Translations under genes and position numbers: made by a program
Shown here: piece by piece, positions 8,582-16,292 of the stretch
How positions within the stretch are numbered: position 1 is the first letter of the stretch
Layout of the letters: every line of letters starts with the position of its first letter
The notes under the pieces: model-generated
Told to the model about the DNA's origin: nothing
What the model saw: only the letters and a program-made list of their open reading frames with translations
Databases searched by the model: none
Source: an uncultured Porphyromonadaceae bacterium
GTDB taxonomy: Bacteria > Bacteroidota > Bacteroidia > Bacteroidales > Muribaculaceae
Assembly (NCBI GenBank): GCA_947176915.1
Contig: CAMWSM010000010.1
Location: 1-50,772, forward strand
DNA: 50,772 nucleotides
Reading direction: 5' to 3'

Positions 8582-10138
8582 TTATTTGTATTCTAACTTT
8601 ACAGGTGCAGATTCACGATTCATCCGGTCGAGCGCAGTAACAAAGAAAGTCGAGCCTTTTATATCATCATCTCCCAACTTCACTCCATGCTGAGGAGTAA
8701 GGGCGATAATGGGGAGGGATTCACGAAGGTCAACCTCCTCTCCGGGATAAAATTGATACACTACATAGCGGATTGCATCCGTCTCCTTCTCTTTAGATGC
8801 TTGGGCAGGAGCATTCCATTTCAGGACTGTCTCTCCATTCTCCTTTTCTATCCTAAGTCCGTTTACAGGCTTAGGCTGGAGCGTCGGATCGCCGAATGCC
8901 GGAGGAAGGGCTATCGTGTTCTGATACTTATTGGCAAGAGAGTCTGCAACCCCTTTCAGATTTCCCGTCACCCAATATCCATGCCACCATACGTTTCCCT
9001 GCACATTGGGAAGCCGCCGGGAAATCCTCACCTTGGTGTCAAGTTCATTCTTATCATGGTTTCCGGGATCAGGAGTGTTCATTGTGCGCTGCACATCCTG
9101 CCCGATATATACATCCACTCCATGAGCGTTCTTGCTCCACCAGTCGGCAAGATGCCGGCTGGGAGCAGCCTTCATATCCAAAGTCCAGTATAATTGCGGG
9201 GCAAGATAATCCACCCAGCCATTCTTCGCCCATAGCAAGACATCGGCATAAAGATCATCATAATTCTGAAGTCCACTGCTCTCACTGCCCCGAGGGTCAG
9301 ACCTCTTGTTCCTCCAGATTCCAAACGGACTGACTCCGAAACGAACCCACGGTTTAGTCTGCTTGATGGTGCCATATAATTGCTCTATCAGCATGTCGAC
9401 ATTCTTACGTCGCCAAGCCCGGCGGTCCATCCCATCGCCGAATTGCCAATAACTCGCATCATCATTCTCAAAACGTTTCCCGTTGGCAGGATAGGGATAG
9501 AAATAATCGTCGATATGTATTGCGTCAACATCATATCTGCTCACAATATCCTCAACCACTTCACAGATGAAATCTCTGTTCTCCTGATATGCCGGGTCAA
9601 AAAAAGTCTGTCCGTTGAATTTCACGAATCTTTGGGGCTCCTTATTGGCAAGATGATTAGCAGGAAGCAACTCCTTAGGATTTGAGGTTACCCGATAGGG
9701 ATTAAGCCACGCATGAAATTCCATCCCTCTCTTGTGAGCCTCCTCTATGGCATATTCCATAGGATCCCAATCCTCGCTCGGGGCTTTTCCACGTTTTCCG
9801 GTAAGCCAGCATGTCCACGGCTCCAGTTTAGACTTATACATGGCATCCGCCGTAGGCCGAACCTGAAAAATCACGGCATTGCATCCGGCATCCTGTAGTT
9901 TCTGAAACTGGTCGCGGATATACTCCTTCTGTTGGTCAGTGGTCTTGCTTTGCCACTGCGTCTGACCTATGACGTGAAGCCACGCCCCTCGGAATTCCCT
10001 CTTAGGGTTCATACCCTCCGGAGTATGATACTCATTACTCCTGCGGTCAAGACCCGGAGGCATTTTTATTTCTCCACAAGAAATTGTCGGCATAATAAGC
10101 ATCGCTGCCGCTGCCAAAATTTTTATATGTCTCAGCAT
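8582..10138 (-). CDS. GHL10 family glycoside hydrolase-like lipoprotein
   Basis: 518 residues with a lipobox at Cys21 (PTISC). The DUF187/GHL10 TIM-barrel signature is clear: EFRGAWLHVIGQTQW, GCNAVIFQVRPTADAMY, an EAHKRGMEFHAWLNPYR stretch, DAIHIDDYFYPYP and DYLAPQLYWT. The family is related to glycoside hydrolases and is usually anchored at the cell surface, acting on glycan or cell-wall material; the substrate is unknown. A C-terminal beta-sandwich (fibronectin-III-like, about residues 425-518) follows. It is the first gene of a two-gene operon with the TIGR02757 gene. A -7 box lies at 10160-10167. Confidence 0.9.
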   Translation of the reverse strand: MLRHIKILAAAAMLIMPTISCGEIKMPPGLDRRSNEYHTPEGMNPKREFRGAWLHVIGQTQWQSKTTDQQKEYIRDQFQKLQDAGCNAVIFQVRPTADAMYKSKLEPWTCWLTGKRGKAPSEDWDPMEYAIEEAHKRGMEFHAWLNPYRVTSNPKELLPANHLANKEPQRFVKFNGQTFFDPAYQENRDFICEVVEDIVSRYDVDAIHIDDYFYPYPANGKRFENDDASYWQFGDGMDRRAWRRKNVDMLIEQLYGTIKQTKPWVRFGVSPFGIWRNKRSDPRGSESSGLQNYDDLYADVLLWAKNGWVDYLAPQLYWTLDMKAAPSRHLADWWSKNAHGVDVYIGQDVQRTMNTPDPGNHDKNELDTKVRISRRLPNVQGNVWWHGYWVTGNLKGVADSLANKYQNTIALPPAFGDPTLQPKPVNGLRIEKENGETVLKWNAPAQASKEKETDAIRYVVYQFYPGEEVDLRESLPIIALTPQHGVKLGDDDIKGSTFFVTALDRMNRESAPVKLEYK

Positions 10139-10159
10139 GATTTTCTTAATACTTTCTAC

Positions 10160-10167
10160 AAAAGTAA
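10160..10167 (-). promoter_or_regulatory. -7 promoter box for the GHL10 operon
   Basis: Read on the minus strand this is TACTTTTG, matching TAnnTTTG; the start codon lies 22 bp downstream. No clear TTTG -33 element was found. Confidence 0.5.
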
Positions 10168-10294
10168 GACATTTCCGGGGGTGGAAGGCTTATCTTCCGG
10201 TTAAAAATATTTAAATTTTTACATATTCTCTTCTCGGCCTCTTATCGACTGCTTTTCATTAAAAAAACCATATTCTCATAATCACGAAATATAA

Positions 10295-10326
10295 TTTGTA
10301 TAAGTCAATATGAATTAGTATCTTTG
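10295..10326 (+). promoter_or_regulatory. hipBA promoter
   Basis: TTTG (10295-10298), a 20-bp spacer and TATCTTTG (10319-10326) form a textbook Bacteroidetes promoter. The predicted start is about 10332, giving hipB a leader of around 10 nt. In known hipBA loci this region is the target of HipB autorepression; I see no clear palindromic operator. Confidence 0.75.
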
Positions 10327-10342
10327 TAACTGCTAAAATATA

Positions 10343-10705
10343 ATGAGTTTTATGTATCAAGACAGCAATACTGATAATTTCTTAGCATTTTTAGATTCAT
10401 TCACAATGACCACGCCGGAAGATGTGGCAATGAAACTTGCAACAGATTTCAGAAAACGACGTATAGAAAAAAATCTGACTCGTGAAGAGATTGCAAAAAG
10501 AGGAAAAGTGCCTTTAGCGAATGTTGCTCGCTTTGAACAGAGAGGCTTGATTTCATTAAAAAATCTTATTCAACTCGCAATTGCCCTCGATTATCTTGCA
10601 GAGATTTCAAATCTATTCTCCACCCCCAAATTCTCCACAATGGAAGAATTGACCCAAATCCATAAAAATACAGGTAAGAAAAAAGCCTACCCTCCCAAAA
10701 AATGA
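10343..10705 (+). CDS. hipB: HipB-like XRE-family antitoxin
   Basis: 120 residues. A helix-turn-helix of the XRE type occupies about residues 38-92, with LATDFRKRRIEKNLTREEIA, then VPLANVARFEQRG and LKNLIQLAIAL. This is the DNA-binding antitoxin half of HipAB modules, which binds HipA and represses its own operon. The lysine-rich C-terminus ends in an ATGA overlap with hipA (stop 10703-10705, start 10702), indicating translational coupling. An in-frame ATG at 10352 is an alternative start. Because the partner has lost its kinase core, HipB may now act only as a repressor. Confidence 0.85.
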   Translation: MSFMYQDSNTDNFLAFLDSFTMTTPEDVAMKLATDFRKRRIEKNLTREEIAKRGKVPLANVARFEQRGLISLKNLIQLAIALDYLAEISNLFSTPKFSTMEELTQIHKNTGKKKAYPPKK

Positions 10706-11487
10706 AACAAATTAAAAAACTCCGTGTAAAATATCATAATCAACCCGTCGGCACTCTGTCGTTTACTCCGGACAGTCGCTTGTGTGTATTTGAATATAGT
10801 CCTGAATGGATAGCTTCAGGATTCAGCATTTCCCCTCTGGAACTTCCTTTGCGTTCAGGCGTTTTTATAGCCAAGCCATTCCCATTTAAGGGGAATTTTG
10901 GAATTTTTGAGGATAGTCTTCCTGATGGATATGGCAGATACCTTCTTCGTAAAGCACTGCTTAAAGAAGGCATAAATGACAACTCCTTAACAGCTCTCGA
11001 CAGATTGGCAATCGTTGGAGAGGGAGGCATGGGGGCGCTGACCTATTGTCCGGCTATTGAAGTAATTCGGGGAGAAGAAATTACCGATTTCGATTTTCTT
11101 CAAGAAAAGGCTTTGGAAGTTTTAAAGGAATATCAGGATAATGATGCCTACATGCTGCTTTACAATAGCGGTAACAGCGGTGGGGCTCGACCGAAAGCTG
11201 TTTTTAAGGATGACGATGGCCATTGGTTGATAAAATTTCGTCATACGTATGACCCCAAAAATATAGGAAAAATAGAGAGACTCGCACCTGCCTACGATCT
11301 GACTCTATGCGAAAATGGTTTCAACGGTCAGCATGCCACATCCGTTAACGGCACCGGTTATCCCACATTAAAAGATTTCATTGAAGTGGGAACAAAAATA
11401 AAAATTCCCTCCGCCAAATGCCGTTCAATAATAGACGAAGTATACACAACCTGTGCCCCACTCCGCCGCTATCCTCTCACTCTTTAA
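10702..11487 (+). pseudogene. hipA: HipA toxin with the kinase core deleted in frame
   Basis: 261 residues; HipA proteins are usually about 400-440. The N-terminal part is intact (VKYHNQPVGTLSF, FEDSLPDGYGRYLLRK, LDRLAIVGEGGMGAL, NSGNSGGARPKAV, HWLIKFRHTYDP). The text then jumps from DPKNIGK straight to RLAPAYDLT and continues with the usual FNGQHATSVNG tail. About 130-150 residues are missing, including the segment that in HipA kinases carries the catalytic NRDDHxKN motif and metal-binding aspartate. The frame is kept, so a protein could still be made but should lack kinase activity. It could act as a HipB-binding decoy. The family is certain; whether the remnant functions is unknown. Confidence 0.85.
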
Positions 11488-11782
11488 CCAAAGCTCACCA
11501 CCTCCACTTCCTCATCCACATCCTGTCGGTCCCGGTATGCCTCCTCCCGGACACGGTCCTGCCATGAATGGCGTTGTCCCCGTCTTCATGTATCCGCGTG
11601 CATTCTATTGGCCTAATTATACCACAGTGACACAATGGGTTCCCACCCTATATAAAGAGGTTTTCCTTTCTTTCGGAGATTTTATGTGAATTATAGCCCA
11701 TATAATGAGAAATCTATTTACAAGCATTGTAATTTTTTGTAACTTTTTATTCTACCGGTGTAAAAATCTCAGAATTTTTATC
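11488..11782 (+). other. Intergenic region after hipA
   Basis: No gene accepted. A frame over 11453-11689 starts inside hipA and codes a Pro-rich stretch (SSPPPLPHPHPVGPGMPPPG) followed by aromatic residues. It may be a decayed coding piece but resembles nothing I know. The remainder is AT-rich. Confidence 0.35.
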
Positions 11783-11790
11783 TAAATTTG
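11783..11790 (+). promoter_or_regulatory. Promoter -7 box upstream of the LRR gene
   Basis: TAAATTTG matches TAnnTTTG, with a predicted start near 11797. It would transcribe the small Cys-rich frame (11836-12024) and the leucine-rich-repeat gene. No TTTG at the right distance upstream. Confidence 0.45.
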
Positions 11791-11835
11791 GAGTCGCATA
11801 TCGCCCGCAGATGCTCCGCATGCCGATTCTTAAAA

Positions 11836-12024
11836 ATGTTCAGGAACTGTGGAATCTCGACATGCAGTCAGACTCAGGATTACTCTAAAAGTCCATATTG
11901 GTGCAGATTTGATGCGCCGGGATTTGAGGACGTGAACTTCGTCTGCGTGTGGGGCGCAAGAAATAATCTCCCTATAAAAGATATAGAAAAAATAATCAAC
12001 CATAATAATAACTTAAGCGCATGA
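11836..12024 (+). CDS. Possible small Cys-rich protein coupled to the LRR gene
   Basis: A 62-residue frame from ATG 11836. It has four cysteines (FRNCGISTCSQ, PYWCRFDAPGFEDVNFVC) in a spacing that recalls small zinc-ribbon or cysteine-knot proteins. The frame is open further upstream to a TTG at 11788, adding a CSAC motif, but that TTG lies inside the promoter box. It ends with ATGA overlapping the start of the LRR gene, which allows coupled translation. I do not recognise a family; it could be a leader peptide or chance. Confidence 0.35.
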   Translation: MFRNCGISTCSQTQDYSKSPYWCRFDAPGFEDVNFVCVWGARNNLPIKDIEKIINHNNNLSA

Positions 12025-13655
12025 AAAAAATTCTACTCATGTTGTTGGGTGTACTCCTGGCACTCCCGGTTGTGGCCCGTGACTTCACCTACACCTACGA
12101 AGGGCAGACCCTGACCTACACCGTCATCGACGAAGATGCCAAGACCTGCATGACCAAAGCCGGAACTTATTTCGAATACACCCAAATTCATAAAGCCGGC
12201 AATCAAGTGTCGGGTGATCTCGTGATTCCTTCAAAAGTCACTGATGGCGAGGTAATTTACACTGTCACTTCGCTCGGCGAGTATGCCTTCAGTAATCGCA
12301 GCGGTCTGACCTCTGTCACTATCCCCTCCAGTGTCACCACCATCGGCAAGGAGGCCTTTTGGTGGTGCAGCGGTCTGAAAAAAGCTGAATTTGCAAGCGT
12401 TGAAGTACTGTGTAAGATAGATTTTAACGATGAGGTCTCAAATCCGTTATATTATGCACACAACCTGTATATTAACGGCGAAGAAATAACTGATTTAGTC
12501 ATACCCAAGGGAGTGACTTTGATCGGCAATTGTGCCTTCAGTGGTTGTAGCGGACTGACATCGGTCACTATCCCCTCCAGTGTCACCACCATCGGTCATT
12601 CTGCCTTCGTTAATTGCAGCGGTCTGACATCGGTGACAATTCCGGAAGGAGTGACTTCGATCGGCAATTCTGTATTCAGTAGTTGCAGCGGTCTGACATC
12701 GGTCTCTATCCCCTCCAGTGTCACCACCATCGGTCGTTCTGCCTTTTGGGATTGCCTCGGTCTGGAAAAAGCTGAATTTGCAAGCGTTGAAGCACTGTGT
12801 AAGATAGATTTTTCTACCGATTTTTCAAATCCGTTATATTATGCACACAACCTATCTATTAATGGTGAAGAAATAAAAGATTTAGTTATACCCGCGGGAG
12901 TGACTTCGATCGGTGATTGTGCTTTCCAAGGTTGCAGCGGTCTGACCTCTGTAACTATCCCCTCCAGTGTCACCACCATCGGCGAGGATGCCTTCAGGGA
13001 TTGCAGCGGTCTGGAAAAAGCTGAATTTGCAAGCGTTGAAGCACTGTGTAAGATAGATTTTAAAGACACTTCTTCAAATCCGTTATATTGTGCCCACAAC
13101 CTGTATATTAACGGCAAAAAAATAACTGATTTAGTCATACCCGCGGGAGTGACTTCGATCGGCAATTCTGTATTCAGTGGCTGCAGCGGTCTGACATCGG
13201 TCACTATCCCTCCCAGTGTCACCACCATCGGTCGTTCTGCCTTCTTTTATTGCCGCGGTCTGAAATCGGTGACAATTCCGGAAGGAGTGACTTCGATCGG
13301 TAGTAGAGCCTTCGAAAATTGCAGCGGTCTGACATCTGTATATTACGGAGCTGACAAACCGATTAATGCGAATGCCGATATTTTTAGCCAGGAGACTTAT
13401 AAAAAAGCAATTCTTTATATGTCGGAAGATGGAGTAGTCTTCAGTAGATTAGATCCGTGGAAAAACTTCAGGAATATCGAAGAATACGACTTCTCTACCG
13501 GCATTGACGATGTCATCACCGATTTCAACGAGAACGCTCCCTACGAAATCTATAACATCAATGGCGTAAAAGCCGGCGATAACATCAATGCCCTCTCCCC
13601 CGGCCTCTACATCATCCGTCAGGGCAAGACGGTAAAGAAAATCATGGTGAAATAA
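12021..13655 (+). CDS. BspA-like leucine-rich-repeat secreted protein
   Basis: 544 residues: a signal peptide (to about residue 20), a short beta-rich segment, then about ten LRR_5 repeats (GLTSVTIPSSVTTIGxxAF type) over roughly residues 85-450. Three copies of an insert beginning KAEFASVE and ending ITDLVIP interrupt the repeats. The last ~55 residues (GIDDVITDF, YEIYNINGVKAGD, LSPGLYIIRQGKTVKKIMVK) look like a short secretion/sorting tail. BspA-like proteins sit at the cell surface or outside the cell and mediate adhesion in oral Bacteroidetes; the role here is inferred. The gene probably stands alone or is coupled to the small frame before it. Confidence 0.9.
   Translation: MKKILLMLLGVLLALPVVARDFTYTYEGQTLTYTVIDEDAKTCMTKAGTYFEYTQIHKAGNQVSGDLVIPSKVTDGEVIYTVTSLGEYAFSNRSGLTSVTIPSSVTTIGKEAFWWCSGLKKAEFASVEVLCKIDFNDEVSNPLYYAHNLYINGEEITDLVIPKGVTLIGNCAFSGCSGLTSVTIPSSVTTIGHSAFVNCSGLTSVTIPEGVTSIGNSVFSSCSGLTSVSIPSSVTTIGRSAFWDCLGLEKAEFASVEALCKIDFSTDFSNPLYYAHNLSINGEEIKDLVIPAGVTSIGDCAFQGCSGLTSVTIPSSVTTIGEDAFRDCSGLEKAEFASVEALCKIDFKDTSSNPLYCAHNLYINGKKITDLVIPAGVTSIGNSVFSGCSGLTSVTIPPSVTTIGRSAFFYCRGLKSVTIPEGVTSIGSRAFENCSGLTSVYYGADKPINANADIFSQETYKKAILYMSEDGVVFSRLDPWKNFRNIEEYDFSTGIDDVITDFNENAPYEIYNINGVKAGDNINALSPGLYIIRQGKTVKKIMVK
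12384..13061 (+). repeat. Near-identical 42-bp repeats inside the LRR gene
   Basis: Copies at 12384-12425, 12771-12812 and 13020-13061, each beginning GCTGAATTTGCAAGCGTTGA, are part of longer (about 120 bp) matching blocks. Spacings of 387 and 249 bp are multiples of three, so recombination between copies would keep the frame and change repeat number. Confidence 0.85.
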
Positions 13656-13703
13656 TCCTGTCTCTGTCTATCCATCAGGCCTTGAGCCTGTGAATCCAAT
13701 AAC

Positions 13704-13750
13704 AATCGGGTGTGCCACGTCAACCGACGTAAGGCATACCCGATTTTCAT
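13704..13750 (+). terminator. Terminator of the LRR gene
   Basis: AATCGGGTGTGCCACGTC pairs with GACGTAAGGCATACCCGATT (one small bulge and one mismatch) around AACC and is followed by a T-rich run. Confidence 0.75.
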
Positions 13751-13910
13751 TTCCGATGAGACTGAGGTCATCACATTATTTCGTCCGATAATACAGCGAA
13801 TTATGGCGGGCGTGGTGACTAATGCAGTGCCCCGGAAGGGTGTGGATGATTTCTTTCTGACTATACAAATAACAACAACGAATTAACTCAATTTAACAAA
13901 GTAGTTTTAT

Positions 13911-13970
13911 TCAGAAACACACAGTAGAATCATTCAGAAACACACAGTAGAATCATTCAAAAACACATAA
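13911..13970. repeat. Tandem 23-bp repeat, about 2.5 copies
   Basis: Two exact copies of a 23-bp unit starting TCAGAAACACACAGTAGAAT (13911-13933, 13934-13956) and a third partial copy (13957-13970). It lies upstream of the truncated DUF4143 gene. The 13751-13910 stretch before it holds nothing I recognise. Confidence 0.85.
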
Positions 13971-14014
13971 CCATTTGCAGATATGAGTTTTTTTCAATAA
14001 CATTGCCGTTGATT

Positions 14015-14186
14015 ATGAAAGAGGTAAAATATCTGAATAGAATCGCTGACAAGTCTCTTGAATTGAGGTTGGAGGCTTTCGGTGCGGTACAGGTTGCCAG
14101 CCCCAAGTGGTGTGGCAAGACAACTACGGCAGAGCGTCGGGCAGAAAGCGTCATAAAAATGCAGGATCCGGATGACAGAGCCTTTT
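14015..14186 (+). pseudogene. 5' fragment of a DUF4143/AAA ATPase
   Basis: From ATG 14015 the frame reads YLNRIADKSLELRLEAFGAV, then SPKWCGKTTTA (Walker A) and SVIKMQDPDD, which is the start of the ATP-binding protein family with AAA_14 and DUF4143 domains. The family is about 400 residues; here only about 57 remain before homology stops and the frame runs into the opposing DKNYY gene. The remnant keeps its start codon. It was presumably cut when the neighbouring AAA/DKNYY genes arrived or by a deletion. Confidence 0.75.
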
Positions 14187-14663
14187 TCAAGGGCAATCAA
14201 AGAAACTGTTCGGGAAAGCCCCTTTCAGTTTCTTCCCTTCGAAATATACATTCCAGGTGTCCTTCGCATAACCATCTTTCAAAACCTGAAAACTGTTGAC
14301 ACTTGCATCCTTTATCTTCTTTCCGTCAAAATATACGTTCCAAGTGTCGGCAGCATATCCCCACCCTAATGACTTGAAGGAATTTGCAGAAGCTCCCTTT
14401 ATCTTCTCTCCACGGAAATATGCTTCCCATGTATCTTTGGCATACCCGTTCCCCAATATTTCAAAATTAATCGTGCTCGCCCCTTTCACCTCCTTATCGC
14501 CATAATACACCGTCATCCCGGAAATACGATAATTAATTCTACTCCCACACTCCCTGTCCTGACAGTGATGGTGTTTCCCTTCATGACAATTCCTGTCGTG
14601 CGCTCCCGTAGGAACTGCAACGACCGCCAACAATAAACTAAAAATCAATACTATCCTTCTCAT
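14187..14663 (-). CDS. DKNYY-repeat secreted protein
   Basis: 158 residues with a signal peptide (cleavage near residue 21) and a His/Cys-rich patch (HEGKHHHCQDREC) that could bind metal. Four repeats of the DKNYY type follow (WNVYFDGKKIKDASVNSF, GYAKDTWNVYFEGKKLKGA). DKNYY repeats are thought to form beta-stranded solenoids at or outside the cell surface; no enzymatic role is known. It starts 6 bp after the AAA/PD-(D/E)XK gene stop, so the two are co-transcribed. Its 3' end abuts the DUF4143 remnant. Confidence 0.85.
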   Translation of the reverse strand: MRRIVLIFSLLLAVVAVPTGAHDRNCHEGKHHHCQDRECGSRINYRISGMTVYYGDKEVKGASTINFEILGNGYAKDTWEAYFRGEKIKGASANSFKSLGWGYAADTWNVYFDGKKIKDASVNSFQVLKDGYAKDTWNVYFEGKKLKGAFPNSFFDCP

Positions 14664-14669
14664 AACAAC

Positions 14670-16232
14670 TTATAATTGTTCTTCAATTATCCATTCGTCA
14701 AGCGTTCTTGTATCGGTGGAAAAGGTGGCTCCTATCAGAATTTTCTTACGGTTATCAATTCTCAGTCGCTCTGCATATCCCTTCTCCTTGATCTGTTGAA
14801 GGGCATCTTGTGCATTGCCGTTAATCTTAAATTCAAATATATAAACGTTAGCAGCTGTTTCTATCTGCATATCACATCTCCCTCGGCTTGAATGAACTTC
14901 CGTTCTAACAGCCAAGCCAAGCATCTTACAGACAATCGCCATCATATTCTGAAAATGAATCTCCTTGTTCATCTCCGCTTCAGAGTCGGTGTCAGCGAAA
15001 AGACTCTGAAGACGCACCATAAATCTTTCTGCCTCTCCACTGTTGACCTCTTCCAGAAATTTAAAAAGATCAAAACTTGGACGTCCTCCATATCCACTAA
15101 AGAAATAGTCAGCTAAAGATTCCCAAAAACCCTCATACACTTCACGATTCGGAAAACCAAGCTTGTATTGCCTGCTTAAACCATCATATCCCTTTATCGT
15201 CAGATAGCCGGATTGATAAAGCAAGGGTACAAAATCCCTGCTCACCTCAGAAATATCACTCAAAGAGGATTCCCTACGCCATTCCCCTTCCAAATCCGAC
15301 AGAATGAAGCCGTAGCGCTTTATCAGATTTATTAAATAAGATGGAGAGCCACTGGCAAACCAATATGATTTAATCTCCTCACTGTCAAATGCGTTCAGCA
15401 CACTGAAAGGATTATATATATTTTCCCCCGTCCTTGCAAAGTGATAACCGTCATACCACCTCTTAAATTCCTTCCAAACCTCATCTTTGCTAATAACAGA
15501 AACTGCTGAAAATTCCTCTACAGATTTTACAAAATCTCGCCGAAATTCACTTTCACTTATACCGCAAATCCCATTATATTTCGGGAGCATGGAAATATCC
15601 TTTAGATTATTCAGTCCACTGAAAATCGAAACCTTCCCAAATTTTGTAACCCCGGTCAACATAGCAAAACGGATATATTCATCGCTCGCTTTAAGCACGG
15701 AATAGAATCCCCGTAATTCCCCCTTTATTTGTTCATGCAGTGTTTCATCATGCAGGCAGTCAAGGAGCGGTTTATCATATTCATCTATCAGGATTACAAC
15801 TTTCCTTCCTGTAATCTCTACCGCCTGACGTATAAGATTCATAAATCTTTCTGCCTCATTCCCATCTTCTGCAGACAGGGCATATCTTCTCTCTATTTCT
15901 CTCAGACACCCGTTCAAGCGATCTTTAAGCCGAGTCACATCGTTAAAGTATCCCGGACTCAAATCAAAACGAAATACAGGATAGGAAAGCCATTCTTTCT
16001 CTGTACGGGATATTTCAAGACCCTTAAAAAGCTCCCTCTCACCTTTAAAATAGGCTTCAAGAGTTGACATAAAAAGACTTTTCCCGAATCGTCGAGGACG
16101 ATTAAGAAATATATACTTGGAATCATTAATCAAATCAGGAATATAACCGGTTTTATCAACATAGAGATTATTATCCTCCCTTATTTTCCTGAAAGTTTGT
16201 ATTCCTACAGGATATTTTATAGTCTTTGCCAT
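14670..16232 (-). CDS. AAA-ATPase-like protein with C-terminal PD-(D/E)XK nuclease-like domain
   Basis: 520 residues, the normal size for this very common Bacteroidales family. The N-terminal AAA-ATPase_like domain shows FRKIREDNNLYVDKT, a P-loop-like RPRRFGKS (45-52) and VVILIDEYDKPLLD as Walker B. The C-terminal PDDEXK_9 domain shows RGRCDMQIE and VYIFEFKI, the D...ExK core. The biological function is unproven; multicopy families like this are often treated as mobile or defence-related. It heads an operon with the DKNYY gene and has a good promoter at 16254-16284. Confidence 0.9.
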   Translation of the reverse strand: MAKTIKYPVGIQTFRKIREDNNLYVDKTGYIPDLINDSKYIFLNRPRRFGKSLFMSTLEAYFKGERELFKGLEISRTEKEWLSYPVFRFDLSPGYFNDVTRLKDRLNGCLREIERRYALSAEDGNEAERFMNLIRQAVEITGRKVVILIDEYDKPLLDCLHDETLHEQIKGELRGFYSVLKASDEYIRFAMLTGVTKFGKVSIFSGLNNLKDISMLPKYNGICGISESEFRRDFVKSVEEFSAVSVISKDEVWKEFKRWYDGYHFARTGENIYNPFSVLNAFDSEEIKSYWFASGSPSYLINLIKRYGFILSDLEGEWRRESSLSDISEVSRDFVPLLYQSGYLTIKGYDGLSRQYKLGFPNREVYEGFWESLADYFFSGYGGRPSFDLFKFLEEVNSGEAERFMVRLQSLFADTDSEAEMNKEIHFQNMMAIVCKMLGLAVRTEVHSSRGRCDMQIETAANVYIFEFKINGNAQDALQQIKEKGYAERLRIDNRKKILIGATFSTDTRTLDEWIIEEQL

Positions 16233-16253
16233 TGCGTGAGGGTTTTATGAGTG

Positions 16254-16284
16254 CAAATATAATCAAATATCATTCACCAACAAA
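16254..16284 (-). promoter_or_regulatory. Promoter of the AAA/DKNYY operon
   Basis: On the minus strand: TTTG (16284-16281), 19-bp spacer, TATATTTG (16261-16254). The start codon lies 22 bp further on. Confidence 0.7.
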
Positions 16285-16292
16285 ACAAAAAA

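Noticed and set aside
8687-9333. Long plus-strand frames opposite the GHL10 gene
   Set aside because: Shadow frames of a gene with clear family motifs.
13911-13970. CRISPR-like repeats
   Set aside because: The 23-bp units are directly joined with no spacers, and no cas genes are present.
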